Shown: positions 11,595 through 23,231 of the stretch, one piece after another
Numbering within the stretch: position 1 is the first letter of the stretch
How the letters are laid out: every line of letters starts with the position of its first letter
NCBI RefSeq assembly: GCF_947501405.1
Contig: NZ_CANMVK010000003.1
Location: forward strand, 186,001 to 250,000
DNA from: an uncultured Hoeflea sp.
GTDB taxonomy: Bacteria > Pseudomonadota > Alphaproteobacteria > Rhizobiales > Rhizobiaceae
Length of the DNA: 64,000 bases
Reading direction: 5' to 3'
Translations under genes and position numbers: made by a program
The notes under the pieces: generated by a model
The model's input: only the letters and a program-made list of their open reading frames with translations
What the model was told of the DNA's origin: nothing
The model's database searches: none

Positions 11595-12245
11595 ATGCGG
11601 GTTGTTGTTGTTGACTATGGCTCGGGCAATCTGCGCTCGGCGGTCAAGGCGTTTGAACGGGCCGCCCGCGAGAGCGGTGTGCGCGCCGAGATCATCCTGA
11701 GCGCCGAAGCCGATGAGGTCGCCAGGGCCGACCGGGTGGTGCTACCCGGGGTCGGCGCCTATGCCGATTGCCGTGCCGGACTCGATGCCATCGACGGCAT
11801 GACCCAGGCGCTTCGCCACGCGGTGGAGGACAAGGCACGGCCGTTTTTGGGGATCTGTGTCGGCATGCAGCTGATGTCGAGCCGTGGCCTGGAAAAGACC
11901 ACCACGGAAGGCTTTGGCTGGATTCCGGGCGATGTGGTGAAGATCGAGCCTTCCGATCCGATGCTGAAGATTCCGCAGATCGGCTGGAACACGCTGGACC
12001 TGACCGGCAGTCATCCGCTGTTTGACGGCATCCCAACGGGGGCCGACGGGCTGCACGCCTATTTTGTGCATTCCTACCACCTGGCCGCACGCGACCCGGG
12101 CGATGTGATCGCCTCAAGCGATTATGGCGGACCGGTGACTGCGGCGGTCGCCCGCGGCAACAAGGCCGGCACCCAGTTTCACCCGGAAAAGAGCCAGACG
12201 CTGGGTCTGGCGCTGATTGCCAATTTCCTCAAATGGACGCCCTGA
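11595..12245 (+). CDS. hisH: Imidazole glycerol phosphate synthase subunit HisH
   Basis: [23 protein letters not shown]...[15 protein letters not shown]...[10 protein letters not shown]. Confidence 0.97.
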   Translation: MRVVVVDYGSGNLRSAVKAFERAARESGVRAEIILSAEADEVARADRVVLPGVGAYADCRAGLDAIDGMTQALRHAVEDKARPFLGICVGMQLMSSRGLEKTTTEGFGWIPGDVVKIEPSDPMLKIPQIGWNTLDLTGSHPLFDGIPTGADGLHAYFVHSYHLAARDPGDVIASSDYGGPVTAAVARGNKAGTQFHPEKSQTLGLALIANFLKWTP

Positions 12246-12246
12246 C

Positions 12247-13017
12247 ATGATCCTGTTTCCCGCAATCGATTTGAAAGACGGCCAATGCGTCCGCCTCAAG
12301 CTTGGCGAGATGGACACCGCTACGGTCTACAATGAGGACCCCGGCGCCCAGGCCCGCGCCTTCGAGGAGCAGGGCTTTGAATGGCTGCATGTGGTCGATC
12401 TCAACGGTGCCTTCGAAGGCCAATCGGTCAATGGCGCGGCGGTCGAGGCGATCCTGAAGGCCACCAAAAACCCGGTACAGCTTGGTGGCGGCATCCGCAA
12501 CCTTGCCCAAATCGAGGCCTGGCTCGACAAGGGTCTGGCGCGGGTGATCCTCGGCACTATTGCGGTGCGCGATCCCGATCTGGTGCGTGAAGCCTGCAGA
12601 TTGTTTCCGGGCCGGGTCGCCGTGGGCATTGACGCCAAGGGCGGCAAGGTGGCAGTCGAGGGTTGGGCCGAGGCGTCCGAATTGGGCGTAATCGAGCTCG
12701 CCCGGCGCTTCGAGGGCGCAGGCGCCGCCGCCATCATCTACACCGATATCGACCGCGACGGGGTGCTTACGGGCATCAACTGGGAGAGCACCATCGAGCT
12801 AGCGGAAGCGGTATCAATTCCGGTGATCGCCTCGGGCGGTCTGGCTTCAATGGCCGATATCGTGCGTATGAAGATGCCTGACGCAGCCCGGCTCGAGGGC
12901 GCGATCTCCGGCCGGGCGCTTTATGACGGGCGTATCGATCCGGCCGAAGCGCTGAGCGTACTCAACGGCACGCTTGAAGTCGAGGCGGCTCAGTTCGAGG
13001 AGACGGACCGCTCATGA
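12247..13017 (+). CDS. hisA: Phosphoribosylformimino-5-aminoimidazole carboxamide ribotide isomerase
   Basis: [36 protein letters not shown]... Confidence 0.97.
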   Translation: MILFPAIDLKDGQCVRLKLGEMDTATVYNEDPGAQARAFEEQGFEWLHVVDLNGAFEGQSVNGAAVEAILKATKNPVQLGGGIRNLAQIEAWLDKGLARVILGTIAVRDPDLVREACRLFPGRVAVGIDAKGGKVAVEGWAEASELGVIELARRFEGAGAAAIIYTDIDRDGVLTGINWESTIELAEAVSIPVIASGGLASMADIVRMKMPDAARLEGAISGRALYDGRIDPAEALSVLNGTLEVEAAQFEETDRS

Positions 13018-13124
13018 CCTTCAGATCCCGCGTTATCCCGTGTCTTGACGTCAAGGACTGCCCGCGCTCCCCGCAGCGGCTTGTCCGCCAAGTTGCACAA
13101 TCCGGAAAGGCGGCCGTCCGATGA
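13014..13124 (+). pseudogene. Partial duplicate of the hisF 5' end forming a 36-codon ORF ([36 protein letters not shown])
   Basis: First 15 codons match hisF ([15 protein letters not shown]) with five nucleotide differences, three of them synonymous; ATGA overlaps with the hisA stop and with the hisF start. Confidence 0.8.
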
Positions 13125-13897
13125 CCCTCAAATCCCGCGTTATTCCCTGCCTTGACGTCAAGGACGGCCGCGTCGTCAAGGGCGTCAACTTTGTCGATCT
13201 GATCGATGCCGGCGATCCGGTGGAGGCCGCAAAGGCCTATGATCTGGCCGGTGCTGACGAGCTCTGCTTTCTCGATATCACCGCCTCATCGGACAATCGC
13301 GAAACGATCTTCGATGTCGTGGCGCATACGGCTGAAGAATGTTTCATGCCATTGACGGTGGGCGGCGGCGTGCGCACGGTGGCCGACATCCGCAAATTGC
13401 TGCTGGCGGGCGCCGACAAGGTCTCGATCAACACCGCCGCGGTCAACAATCCGGAGTTCGTGGCCGAAGCCGCCGACAAGTTCGGCGACCAGTGCATCGT
13501 CGTCGCCATCGACGCCAAGAAGGTCTCGGGACCCGGAGAGGCCGAGCGCTGGGAGATTTTCACCCATGGCGGCCGCACCCCGACCGGTATCGAGGCCATC
13601 GGTTTCGCCCAACGCGTGGTGGAGCTGGGCGCCGGTGAGATCCTGCTGACGTCAATGGACCGCGACGGGACCAAAGCCGGCTACGATATTCCGCTCACCC
13701 GGTCGATGGCCGATGCGGTGCCGGTTCCGGTGATCGCATCGGGAGGGGTGGGCACGCTCGATCATCTGGTTGAGGGCATCCGCGACGGCCATGCGACCGC
13801 CGTGCTTGCCGCCTCGATTTTCCATTTTGGAACCTATACGATCGGTGAAGCCAAACACTATATGGCCAATGCCGGGCTCGACATGCGGTTGGCCTGA
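13121..13897 (+). CDS. hisF: Imidazole glycerol phosphate synthase subunit HisF
   Basis: [37 protein letters not shown]... Confidence 0.97.
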   Translation: MTLKSRVIPCLDVKDGRVVKGVNFVDLIDAGDPVEAAKAYDLAGADELCFLDITASSDNRETIFDVVAHTAEECFMPLTVGGGVRTVADIRKLLLAGADKVSINTAAVNNPEFVAEAADKFGDQCIVVAIDAKKVSGPGEAERWEIFTHGGRTPTGIEAIGFAQRVVELGAGEILLTSMDRDGTKAGYDIPLTRSMADAVPVPVIASGGVGTLDHLVEGIRDGHATAVLAASIFHFGTYTIGEAKHYMANAGLDMRLA

Positions 13898-13924
13898 TAC
13901 GGCCGGATGAAGGACGCCAGCGCC

Positions 13925-14248
13925 ATGACCAGCTTCAGCCTCGCCCATCTCGAACGCATCGTCGAAGACCGCGCCGCCGCCGATGCATCGGAATCCTGGA
14001 CGGCAAAGCTGGTATCGGCCGGCATGCCCAAGGCCGCCAAGAAGCTTGGCGAGGAAGCGGTTGAAACCGTCATCGCGGCGACATCGCAGGGCCGCGGCGA
14101 GCTTGTCGCGGAATCGGCCGATCTGCTCTATCACCTCATAGTCGTGCTACGGATTGCCGATATCCCGCTTGATGAAGTCATGGCAGAGTTGGAACGCCGG
14201 ACATCGCAATCGGGTCTTGCTGAAAAGGCCGGGCGTGCGGCGGAGTAG
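13925..14248 (+). CDS. hisE: Phosphoribosyl-ATP pyrophosphatase
   Basis: [52 protein letters not shown]. Confidence 0.95.
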   Translation: MTSFSLAHLERIVEDRAAADASESWTAKLVSAGMPKAAKKLGEEAVETVIAATSQGRGELVAESADLLYHLIVVLRIADIPLDEVMAELERRTSQSGLAEKAGRAAE

Positions 14249-14250
14249 AT

Positions 14251-15237
14251 ATGGACCAGACCGACATCAAGCCCCGCGCACTCGATCATTTCTCTGGTGA
14301 TGAGTTTTCCCCCTACCGGTTTTTTTCCGCCGAGAAATGGGCGGAGTTCCGCGCCGATACCCCGTTGACGCTGACGGCTGACGAAGTCCATCGGCTGCGT
14401 TCGCTCAACGATCCGGTTGATCTCGATGAAGTGCGGCGGATCTATCTGTCGCTGTCGCGGCTTCTATCCGCTCATGTGGAATCCTCGCAATTGCTGTTTG
14501 AGCAGCGCAAGCATTTCCTCAATCTCTCCAATGTCATCAAGACGCCGTTCATCATCGGCATCGCCGGTTCGGTGGCGGTCGGAAAATCCACCACCGCGCG
14601 CGTGCTGGCCGAATTGCTGGCGCGGTGGCCCTCAAGCCCCAAGGTCGATCTGGTGACCACCGACGGGTTCTTGTACCCCAACGAGGTGCTCAGGCGGGAC
14701 AATTTGATGGATCGCAAGGGCTTTCCCGAAAGCTACGATGTCGGGGCGGTGCTCAGGTTTCTTTCCGAGATCAAGGCCGGCCAGCACAATGTGCATGCAC
14801 GGCGCTATTCGCACCTGACCTATGATGTGCTGCCCGATGAGTACACGGTTATCGACCGGCCCGACATTCTGATTTTCGAAGGCATTAATGTGCTGCAGGT
14901 CCGGGATCTGCCGGAAGACGGCAAGATCATCCCCTTCGTGTCGGATTTTTTCGATTTCTCGATCTATATCGACGCCGAGGAGGAGGACATTCATCAATGG
15001 TATGTCGACCGGTTCATGAACCTCCGACAGACCGCATTCCGCAATCCCGAATCCTTCTTCCACCGCTACGCGGCGATCGGCGAGGATGCCGCCCGCGCCA
15101 TTGCCGAGAGCCTGTGGGAAAACATCAACCTGAAAAACCTGCGGCAGAACATCTTGCCGACCCGGCCGCGCGCCGACCTGATCCTGCGCAAGGGACCAGA
15201 CCACCTTATCGAGCAAGTGGCGTTGCGGAAGCTTTGA
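14251..15237 (+). CDS. coaA: Type I pantothenate kinase
   Basis: [48 protein letters not shown]. Confidence 0.97.
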   Translation: MDQTDIKPRALDHFSGDEFSPYRFFSAEKWAEFRADTPLTLTADEVHRLRSLNDPVDLDEVRRIYLSLSRLLSAHVESSQLLFEQRKHFLNLSNVIKTPFIIGIAGSVAVGKSTTARVLAELLARWPSSPKVDLVTTDGFLYPNEVLRRDNLMDRKGFPESYDVGAVLRFLSEIKAGQHNVHARRYSHLTYDVLPDEYTVIDRPDILIFEGINVLQVRDLPEDGKIIPFVSDFFDFSIYIDAEEEDIHQWYVDRFMNLRQTAFRNPESFFHRYAAIGEDAARAIAESLWENINLKNLRQNILPTRPRADLILRKGPDHLIEQVALRKL

Positions 15238-15318
15238 TTGCCTCGGCCGTTTAACCGTGGATTAGGATCGCCCTTGTAGGCTTCGCACATCCTAGGCATT
15301 GGAGAGGTGTGCGCAGTT

Positions 15319-16311
15319 ATGCGAGAATCCGTAGGCGTCCCCGCGCGATTTTATCTGTCCCTTTCGGCCATGTGGCTGATGATGTTGGCTGTACTTCCTT
15401 TTACGAAGGTCCAGATCGTCTACGGTGATTTCACGGATGTGATCGGACTCGGGTTGATTCTGGCTGGTTTGAGCTTGGGCGCAGGGCGGCTAAAGTGGAT
15501 TGCGGTCAGGAACACCCTCGGATTGTTCGCTGGATTCTTTCTGATTTTTTTGCCGTTGATCGTTGTCAACTATGTCGCCATGTCGTTTGAGATGCCATTG
15601 ATGGACGATGTCCTGTCACAATGGGATCGGAGCATCGGTTTTGACTGGCACAGTTTCATCGCATATGTCGACGGCATTCCTTGGCTGGCCCGCGCATTTG
15701 ACCAGGCCTACGGTTCCTTCCTCATTCAGGTGGTGCTGGTGCCCCTGTTGCTTCAGGTTACCGGGCAAAGCCGGCGGGCATTTGCCTTCGTGACATCTTA
15801 TGGTCTGGTCTGCTTTCTGGCGGCCTTCATCGCCGTATATTTCCCTGCGTACGGAACCTACAGCTACTACGGATTTTCCGAGGGCGAACTTGCCAATATC
15901 GATATGTATTTCGGTTACCAATTCATCGAGCAGTTCGAGGCTGTGCGCTCACAAGAAACCTACCTTGTCACCGCAAGCACATTGGCGGGAATTCTGACTT
16001 TTCCATCTGTTCACGCAGCAGTGGCTTATCTGGCGATCTGGGCAACCTGGTCGAATAGATGGTTGCGCGTACCGTTCCTGCTTCTCAATGTGACCATGGC
16101 ACTGTCTGCGGTCGTCAATGCCAATCATTACCTGGTGGATATTCTTGTCAGCATTCCTCTCGCCGCGATTACGGTGTGGATCGTCAAACGGATATATGCG
16201 ATGGAGGGGTTTGGGGCTTCCCTGTCGACCGGCTCAGAACATGTCCCTGGCGGGCAGGCTGCAGCTATCAGGCAGCGCCCTACACCCGATCGGCAACCCG
16301 CCGAAGCGTGA
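15319..16311 (+). CDS. PAP2 superfamily / inositolphosphotransferase-like membrane protein
   Basis: Multiple TMs with ILTFPSVHAAVAYLAIW and NANHYLVDILVSIPLA phosphatase motifs. Confidence 0.75.
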   Translation: MRESVGVPARFYLSLSAMWLMMLAVLPFTKVQIVYGDFTDVIGLGLILAGLSLGAGRLKWIAVRNTLGLFAGFFLIFLPLIVVNYVAMSFEMPLMDDVLSQWDRSIGFDWHSFIAYVDGIPWLARAFDQAYGSFLIQVVLVPLLLQVTGQSRRAFAFVTSYGLVCFLAAFIAVYFPAYGTYSYYGFSEGELANIDMYFGYQFIEQFEAVRSQETYLVTASTLAGILTFPSVHAAVAYLAIWATWSNRWLRVPFLLLNVTMALSAVVNANHYLVDILVSIPLAAITVWIVKRIYAMEGFGASLSTGSEHVPGGQAAAIRQRPTPDRQPAEA

Positions 16312-16894
16312 GGTTGATCCGTCCGCCATCTTTCAGCAAGGTCGAGGTCATCGGGTAGATTCGGTCGACCCCATGATAGATCAGCCGGCTTTCACCACCC
16401 AGTACCACCACATCACCGCTTTCGAGCCGGAAGGATTTGGTCGGATGCGTTCTTTCAATGCCGCCGAATCGGAACAGGCAAGCATCTCCCAGCGACACCG
16501 AAAGCACCGGCGCGGAAAAATCCCCCTCGTCGCGATCCTGGTGCAGACCCATGCGCGCGGTCACGTCGTAGAAATTGACCAGACAGGCCTCCGGCCGCCG
16601 GCTCTCGCCGGTCAGGTCCGCCCACAGGCTCAGCAGGGTCTTGGGGATTGGCGGCCACGGATCGCCGCTTGAAGGGTGATGCCCCTGATAGCGGTAACCG
16701 GTCTTGTCAGCCACCCATCCAAGTTGCCCGCAATTGGTCATGCGCACGCTGAAGGGCTTGCCGCTGCGCGGCATTTGCGGACGGTAGAGCGGCGCTTGAC
16801 GCACCACCGCCCGGATGTCTTCAACCAGCGCCTGTTGGCCATCTCGATCGATATGACCGGGGATGTGGCGCAATCCCTTTGGCAGAACCAGCAT
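16280..16894 (-). CDS. alkB: Alpha-ketoglutarate-dependent dioxygenase AlkB
   Basis: NFYDVTARMGLHQDRDEGDFSAPVLSVSLGDACLFRFGG...LESGDVVVLGGESRLIYHGVDRI. Confidence 0.92.
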   Translation of the reverse strand: MLVLPKGLRHIPGHIDRDGQQALVEDIRAVVRQAPLYRPQMPRSGKPFSVRMTNCGQLGWVADKTGYRYQGHHPSSGDPWPPIPKTLLSLWADLTGESRRPEACLVNFYDVTARMGLHQDRDEGDFSAPVLSVSLGDACLFRFGGIERTHPTKSFRLESGDVVVLGGESRLIYHGVDRIYPMTSTLLKDGGRINLTLRRVADRV

Positions 16895-16919
16895 GTCAGC
16901 CGTTGCCGCCGCCGGTCGG

Positions 16920-17435
16920 TCAGGCGGTTTCGATATCGGGAATGCGCAGCACCTGGCCCGGATAGATCTTGTCGGGATGCGACAGCATCGGCGTGTTGGC
17001 CTCGAAGATCACCGTGTATTTCGAGCCCTTGCCCTTGCCGTAGGCGGCTTCGGCGATCTTCCATAGATTGTCGCCCTTTTCCACGGTGTGGAATTTGGGA
17101 TCCTTGGCGGGCGTGGACGCGGCGACCAGTGCGGTCATATCGGCGTCGCCCAGCTTGAGGCCGGAATCGGGAATCACGACCTTGAGCTCCGAGGCCTCGA
17201 CCTTGGAGATGCCCAGTGTGTTGCCCACCGCGACAATTGCCTTTTCGAAGATCGACTGGTCTTCCACGACACCGGACAACACCACCTTGTCGCCATTGAC
17301 CGTCACATCGACCTTGTCGGTGCCCAGGCCATGAGAATCGAGTTCCTTTTTGACAGCGTCTGCGTCGGGCGCATCGTCATCGCCGCCAATCCCCAGTTTC
17401 TTTCCAGCCGATTTGATGAAATCGAAAATGCCCAT
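16920..17435 (-). CDS. BON + LysM domain protein (YgaU/Kbp-like)
   Basis: MGIFDFIKSAGKKLGIGG...VDVTVNGDKVVLSGVVEDQSIFEKAIVAVGN...KFHTVEKGDNLWKIAEAAYGKG. Confidence 0.88.
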   Translation of the reverse strand: MGIFDFIKSAGKKLGIGGDDDAPDADAVKKELDSHGLGTDKVDVTVNGDKVVLSGVVEDQSIFEKAIVAVGNTLGISKVEASELKVVIPDSGLKLGDADMTALVAASTPAKDPKFHTVEKGDNLWKIAEAAYGKGKGSKYTVIFEANTPMLSHPDKIYPGQVLRIPDIETA

Positions 17436-17511
17436 ATGTCCTAGTCTCCCTTGATTAGTTCCCGAGAACATAAGCATGCCGGGCGCGTCGTGCCAACAAA
17501 AAGCACCCGCT

Positions 17512-17946
17512 TTACTCGTCGCGGACCTTCTGGCGGGCCTTCTTGATCGTGGCGCGGCCGGATTTGGCGGCCAGCCGGCGCTCGACCGACCCCTTGGTCG
17601 GCCGGGTCTTGCGCCGCGGCGGCGGCGGCGGTGCGGAAGCCTGATCGATCAGCTCAACCAGCCGGGAGCGCGCATCAGCGCGATTGCGCTCCTGGGTCCG
17701 GAAGCGGTTGGCCTCTATGATGATGACGCCATCCTTGGACACGCGGCTGCCACCGATCCGGAGTGCATTGGCCTTGACGCGGTCGGTCAGCGCCGGCGAA
17801 TTGGCGATGTCGAAGCGGAGCTGCACAGCGGTCGCGACCTTGTTGACGTTTTGCCCGCCCGGACCCGATGCGCGGATGAAACTCTCGCTCAGCTCCCACG
17901 CGGCGATCACGATGCCGCGCGCTGCGTATAATGGTTCGGCGCTCAT
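17512..17946 (-). CDS. arfB: Alternative ribosome-rescue aminoacyl-tRNA hydrolase ArfB/YaeJ
   Basis: [29 protein letters not shown] motif, basic C-terminal tail. Confidence 0.92.
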   Translation of the reverse strand: MSAEPLYAARGIVIAAWELSESFIRASGPGGQNVNKVATAVQLRFDIANSPALTDRVKANALRIGGSRVSKDGVIIIEANRFRTQERNRADARSRLVELIDQASAPPPPPRRKTRPTKGSVERRLAAKSGRATIKKARQKVRDE

Positions 17947-18647
17947 CCGGCGGTTTTCCAGAATAAAATCTCGTCTTCGGGTTTTCGGCTGATGGCGGGA
18001 ACCCGCGCATGCTCGGCCGGATGACCGACAACCAAAAGCACCAACGGCTTTTCATTGTCGGGCCGGCCGCAGATCTGGTTGAGAAATCCCATCGGAGACG
18101 GGGTGTGGGTGAGCGTGGCAAGGCCCGCCGAATGCAGGCTGGCGATCAGCAGCCCAATGGCGATGGAAACCGATTCGGGCACATAATAGTGTTTGATCCT
18201 GCGGCCCTTGTCGTCCACGCCCCAGCGCTGGGCGAAGATGGCGATCAGCCAGGGCGCGGTTTCGAGAAACGGCTTGTCGGCATCGGTGCCCAGCGGCGCC
18301 AGCGCATCGAGCCATTCTTCCCCGGCGCGGCCCTGATAGAAGGCGCGCTCTTCCTCTTCCGCCGCCAGGCGGATGGCGCGCTTGATCTCCGGGTCGCCGA
18401 TGGCGACAAAACTCCAGGGCTGCTGGTTGGCGCCCGACGGCGCCGTGCCGGCGGTTCGAACCGCCAGCCGGATCAGCTCGGGATCGACCGGTTGTGACGA
18501 AAACTCCCGCACCGTGCGGCGTGACTGCATCAGCGCATGGAAGGCGCGGGCATCGGCCAACATGCTGGCATCACTCTTGCGCGGCAGCGAAAGCGCAACG
18601 GTGTCGGCGGTTTTGACCATAAAACGGATCTCCTGCGTCGGATTCAT
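17943..18647 (-). CDS. Nitroreductase family protein
   Basis: [51 protein letters not shown]. Confidence 0.88.
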   Translation of the reverse strand: MNPTQEIRFMVKTADTVALSLPRKSDASMLADARAFHALMQSRRTVREFSSQPVDPELIRLAVRTAGTAPSGANQQPWSFVAIGDPEIKRAIRLAAEEEERAFYQGRAGEEWLDALAPLGTDADKPFLETAPWLIAIFAQRWGVDDKGRRIKHYYVPESVSIAIGLLIASLHSAGLATLTHTPSPMGFLNQICGRPDNEKPLVLLVVGHPAEHARVPAISRKPEDEILFWKTAG

Positions 18648-18722
18648 ACCGGCAGAAGATGCGCGACCGGTCCCGCGGGGTCAACGGGACCGGGAAAAGC
18701 TGGCGTCTGCGACAGTGCGCGG

Positions 18723-20336
18723 CTATTCGGCCGCCGCCTTGAAGCCCGGTGCCGCATCGCGCACCGACCCATCGACATGGGCTTCGAATTTCTCGAAATT
18801 GTCGATGAACATGCCAACCAACCGGCTTGCGGCTGCGTCGTAGGCAGTCTTGTCGTTCCAGGTGGAGCGCGGATCGAGAATCGCCGGATCGACGCTGTCG
18901 ACCGCTACAGGAACCGCAAAACCGAAATTCGGGTCGATGCGGAATTCAACGTCATCGAGCGAACCATTGAGAGCCGCGGTCAGCAGCGCGCGGGTGGCCT
19001 TGATCGGCATACGCCGACCCTCGCCGTAAGCGCCACCGGTCCAGCCGGTGTTGACCAGCCAGCAATTGACCTTGTGATCGTTGATCTGGCTGCGCAGCAG
19101 ATCGCCATAGACGGACGGATGCCGGGGCATGAATGGCGCGCCAAAGCAGGTTGAGAACGTGGCTTCGGGCTCGGTGACGCCCTTCTCGGTGCCGGCCACC
19201 TTGGCGGTGTAGCCCGACAGGAAGTGATACATCGCCTGTTCCGGAGTCAGCCGGGCCAGCGGCGGCATCACACCGAAGGCGTCGGCGGTCAACATGATGA
19301 TGTTGTGGGGGTGCCCGGCCCGGCCCGTGGCGCAGGCATTGGGAATGAAATGCAGCGGATAGGCGCAACGGGTGTTTTCGGTCAACGAACCATCGTCGAA
19401 ATCCGGAATTCTGTTGTCATCGAGGACGACGTTCTCAAGCACCGTGCCGAAACGCTCGGTGGTGCCGAAAATTTCCGGCTCGGCCTCGCGTGACAGCCGG
19501 ATGGTCTTGGCGTAGCAGCCACCTTCGAAATTGAAGACGCCATCGGCGCCCCAACCATGTTCGTCATCACCGATCAGCGTGCGGCTGGGATCGGCGGACA
19601 GTGTGGTTTTACCTGTGCCGGAGAGACCGAAAAACACCGCCGTGCCGCCATCGGGCCCGGAATTGGCCGAACAATGCATCGGCATCACGCCCTTCGGCGG
19701 CAGCAGGTAGTTGAGCGCGGTGAACACCGATTTCTTCATTTCGCCCGCATAGGAGGTGCCGCCAATCAGCACCAGGCCGCGTGTCAGGTCGACGGCGATC
19801 ACCGTCTCGCTGCGGCAGCCGTGGCGCGCCGGATCGGCGCGGAAGGAAGGCAGATTGACGATGGTGAGTTGCGGCATGAATTCCGCCAGCGTCGCGCGGT
19901 CGGGCCTGATCAGCAGGTTGCGGATGAAAAGCGCATGCCAGGCATATTCGGTGACAATCCGGGACGGGAGAGCATTGGCCTTGTCGGCGCCGCCGACCAA
20001 ATCCTGCACGAACAAATCGCGGTCAGCGGCATGGGCCATCATGTCGGCATGCAGCGTCTCGAATGCCTCGGGCGTCATCGGCTTGTTGTTGTCCCACCAA
20101 ATCCGGTCTTCGGTCTGGGTGTCGCGGACGACGAACTTGTCCTTGGCCGAGCGGCCTGTGTGCTGACCGGTCAACGCCCTGAGCGCGCCATGAGCGGTCA
20201 GGACCGCTTCGCCCCTTGCCACGGCCAGCTCGATCAATTCGGCTTCATTGAAGTTGAAACGTACCTGACCGGTGGTCTTCAGTCCGCAAAGGTCGAGACC
20301 GGCCGACGGGTTGTGTACTCCCAAATCCTCATTCAT
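18723..20336 (-). CDS. pckA: Phosphoenolpyruvate carboxykinase (ATP)
   Basis: [49 protein letters not shown]. Confidence 0.97.
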   Translation of the reverse strand: MNEDLGVHNPSAGLDLCGLKTTGQVRFNFNEAELIELAVARGEAVLTAHGALRALTGQHTGRSAKDKFVVRDTQTEDRIWWDNNKPMTPEAFETLHADMMAHAADRDLFVQDLVGGADKANALPSRIVTEYAWHALFIRNLLIRPDRATLAEFMPQLTIVNLPSFRADPARHGCRSETVIAVDLTRGLVLIGGTSYAGEMKKSVFTALNYLLPPKGVMPMHCSANSGPDGGTAVFFGLSGTGKTTLSADPSRTLIGDDEHGWGADGVFNFEGGCYAKTIRLSREAEPEIFGTTERFGTVLENVVLDDNRIPDFDDGSLTENTRCAYPLHFIPNACATGRAGHPHNIIMLTADAFGVMPPLARLTPEQAMYHFLSGYTAKVAGTEKGVTEPEATFSTCFGAPFMPRHPSVYGDLLRSQINDHKVNCWLVNTGWTGGAYGEGRRMPIKATRALLTAALNGSLDDVEFRIDPNFGFAVPVAVDSVDPAILDPRSTWNDKTAYDAAASRLVGMFIDNFEKFEAHVDGSVRDAAPGFKAAAE

Positions 20337-20682
20337 TTCGGATTCCTTATTCTTTCAGGCGCGGGACAGGTTCAAATTCCGCGGGACCATAGGGGCGTGA
20401 AATTTAAAAAACAACAAACAATTCGTCGAATACTTAATGAAATCAAAGTATTAATCGATTTAAAAAATGCCGATATAATTTCAATCGGTTCAATTGTCGG
20501 CCGCCGGGAGTGCCTGGACAATGAGGGAATGACACGATAGGCGTTCTGTGCCACATTTTGTTCTTACTTTATCCTCATGGACGTTGCGGACAACGCACGG
20601 CCGGGACGCGGGAACTGGTTCGGGCCGGGCGTAAGCGGGGGCGCTTCCCAAAGGAACCCTGACCATGATGGAGACGACTACC

Positions 20683-21396
20683 ATGCAAACAATCGCGCTC
20701 GTCGACGACGACCGCAACATCCTTACCTCGGTTTCGATCGCGCTCGAAGCCGAAGGGTATCGTGTTGAAACCTACACCGACGGCGCCTCCGCGCTTGATG
20801 GTTTGCTGGCCCGTCCGCCGCAGATGGCAATCTTCGACATCAAGATGCCGCGTATGGACGGCATGGAGCTGTTACGGCGGCTGCGGCAAAAATCCGACGT
20901 TCCGGTGATCTTCCTGACCTCCAAGGATGAGGAAATCGACGAATTGTTCGGGCTCAAGATGGGCGCTGACGATTTCATCACCAAGCCGTTTTCGCAGCGG
21001 CTTTTAGTCGAGCGCGTCAAGGCGGTGATGCGCCGGGCCGCAAACCGCGAGGCTGCCGCAGCCCCCGGCCGGGCCACAGCGACACCGACCAAATCGCTCG
21101 AGCGGGGCAATCTGGTGATGGATCAGGAGCGCCACACCTGCACCTGGAAAAATGAACCGGTGACGCTGACCGTGACCGAATTCCTCATTCTGCAGTCGCT
21201 GGCGCAGCGGCCCGGCGTGGTCAAAAGCCGCGACGCGCTGATGGACGCCGCCTATGACGAACAGGTTTATGTCGATGACCGCACCATCGACAGCCACATC
21301 AAGCGGCTGCGCAAGAAGTTCAAGATGGTCGACGACGATTTCGACATGATCGAAACGCTTTATGGCGTAGGATACCGCTTTCGCGAAGCCGCGTAA
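20683..21396 (+). CDS. chvI: Two-component response regulator ChvI
   Basis: [41 protein letters not shown]...; OmpR family; pckA-chvI-chvG context. Confidence 0.94.
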   Translation: MQTIALVDDDRNILTSVSIALEAEGYRVETYTDGASALDGLLARPPQMAIFDIKMPRMDGMELLRRLRQKSDVPVIFLTSKDEEIDELFGLKMGADDFITKPFSQRLLVERVKAVMRRAANREAAAAPGRATATPTKSLERGNLVMDQERHTCTWKNEPVTLTVTEFLILQSLAQRPGVVKSRDALMDAAYDEQVYVDDRTIDSHIKRLRKKFKMVDDDFDMIETLYGVGYRFREAA

Positions 21397-21446
21397 GCCG
21401 GCGGGCCCGCCTTCCAACAGTCCGCGTTCGGCGCGGCGAGAGCGAC

Positions 21447-23231
21447 ATGGCGATTGAAACGGATGAAAATGTGAGCGGCGAAGCCGGCGCACCGGCTGCC
21501 GCCAATCGCGACAAAAGCTGGGTTCATCCGGTGACCCTGGTGCGCCGGATCTTCGGCAATCTGATTTTCTCGAGCCTGACGCGCCGGATCCTGTTTCTCA
21601 ACCTCGCGGCGCTGATCGTGCTGGTCTCGGGGATACTCTATCTCAACCAGTTCCGTGAGGGCCTGATCGACGCGCGCGTCGAAAGCCTTCTGACCCAGGG
21701 CGAGATCATCGCCGGCGCAGTGGCCGCGTCAGCCAGCGTTGACACCAATTCGATCACCATCGATCCGGAAAAACTGCTTGAACTGCAGGCGGGGCAGACG
21801 ATTTCGCCGACCAACTCGAATGAGGATCTGGAGTTTCCAATCAATCCCGAGCGGGTCGCCCCGGTGCTCAGGCGGCTGATATCGCCGACCCGCACCCGCG
21901 CCCGGATCTATGATGACGACGCAAGCCTCATACTCGATTCGCGCTATCTCTACAGCAGCGGTCAGGTCCTCAGATATGATCTGCCTTCGCCGGACGCCAG
22001 TTCCCAAAGCCTGACGGAAACCTTTACCGCCTGGTTCAACCGGTTCTTCCAGCGCTCCGATCTGCCGCTCTATCGCGAGCCGCCCGGGGCCGACGGTTCG
22101 ATCTATCCCGAAGTCATGAATGCGCTGACCGGCGGCCGCGGCGCGGTGGTGCGGATGACCGAAGCCGGAGAACTGATCGTGTCCGTTGCGGTGCCGGTAC
22201 AGCGGTTCCGGGCGGTTTTGGGGGTGCTGCTTTTGTCCACCCAGGCCGGCGACATCGACAAGATCGTGCATGCCGAACGGCTGGCCATTTTCCGGGTGTT
22301 CGGGGTCGCGGCCATGGTCACGATCGTGCTGTCGCTGCTTTTGGCAAGCACCATCGCCACGCCCTTGCGCCGGCTTTCGGCAGCGGCGGTGCGGGTGCGG
22401 CGTGGCGCCAAGGCGCGTGAAGAAATTCCGGATTTCTCCGATCGTCAGGACGAGATCGGCAATCTGTCGGTCGCACTGCGCGACATGACCAATGCGCTTT
22501 ATGACCGGATCGCCGCGATCGAGAGCTTCGCCGCCGATGTCAGCCATGAGCTCAAGAACCCGCTGACATCCTTGCGTAGTGCGGTGGAAACCCTGCCGCT
22601 GGCCCGCAACGAGCAATCGCGCAAGCGGCTGATGGATGTCATCCAGCACGATGTCCGCCGCATGGACCGGCTGATCAGCGACATTTCAGACGCCTCGCGG
22701 CTGGATGCGGAACTGGCGCGCCAGGACGGCACAACGGTGGATATGCGGGTGCTGCTCACCGATCTTGTGGAGATCGCACGGCAGGTCAGGGCCGGCAACA
22801 AAACCGCGGAGATCGATCTGAAAATCGACACCCGTGTTCGCGACAAGGCCGCGTTCCGTGTGCTCGGGCATGATCTTCGAATCGGTCAGGTGGTGACCAA
22901 CCTGATTGAAAACGCCCGTTCCTTCGTTCCCGAGACCGGTGGCCTGATCAAGGTCCGGCTGACCCGGCATCGCGGCTCCGTGCAGGTGCTGGTCGAGGAC
23001 AATGGTCCGGGCATCCGCGCCGAGGAGATCGAGCGGGTGTTCGAGCGGTTTTACACCGACCGGCCGGAGGGCGAGGATTTTGGCCAGAACTCCGGTCTCG
23101 GCCTGTCGATCAGCCGGCAGATCATCGAAGCTCATGGCGGCACGCTGACAGCGGAAAACATCCCCGGCCCCGTACCCGGCGCCTGGGCCGGAGCACGTTT
23201 CATCATCAAGTTGCCAGCGGACAGTCCATGA
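21447..23231 (+). CDS. chvG: Two-component sensor histidine kinase ChvG/ExoS
   Basis: SFAADVSHELKNPLTSLRSAVETLPLARNEQSRKRLMDVIQHDVRRMDRLISDISDASRLDAELAR. Confidence 0.95.
   Translation: MAIETDENVSGEAGAPAAANRDKSWVHPVTLVRRIFGNLIFSSLTRRILFLNLAALIVLVSGILYLNQFREGLIDARVESLLTQGEIIAGAVAASASVDTNSITIDPEKLLELQAGQTISPTNSNEDLEFPINPERVAPVLRRLISPTRTRARIYDDDASLILDSRYLYSSGQVLRYDLPSPDASSQSLTETFTAWFNRFFQRSDLPLYREPPGADGSIYPEVMNALTGGRGAVVRMTEAGELIVSVAVPVQRFRAVLGVLLLSTQAGDIDKIVHAERLAIFRVFGVAAMVTIVLSLLLASTIATPLRRLSAAAVRVRRGAKAREEIPDFSDRQDEIGNLSVALRDMTNALYDRIAAIESFAADVSHELKNPLTSLRSAVETLPLARNEQSRKRLMDVIQHDVRRMDRLISDISDASRLDAELARQDGTTVDMRVLLTDLVEIARQVRAGNKTAEIDLKIDTRVRDKAAFRVLGHDLRIGQVVTNLIENARSFVPETGGLIKVRLTRHRGSVQVLVEDNGPGIRAEEIERVFERFYTDRPEGEDFGQNSGLGLSISRQIIEAHGGTLTAENIPGPVPGAWAGARFIIKLPADSP

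Noticed and set aside
16280-16311. Overlapping convergent 3' ends of the PAP2-like gene and alkB
   Set aside because: A 32-bp convergent overlap is common in compact genomes and needs no special explanation.
18665-18691. Hairpin CCGGTCCCG...CGGGACCGG between pckA and the nitroreductase gene
   Set aside because: Good stem but no T-tract on either strand; too little evidence to call a terminator or regulatory RNA.
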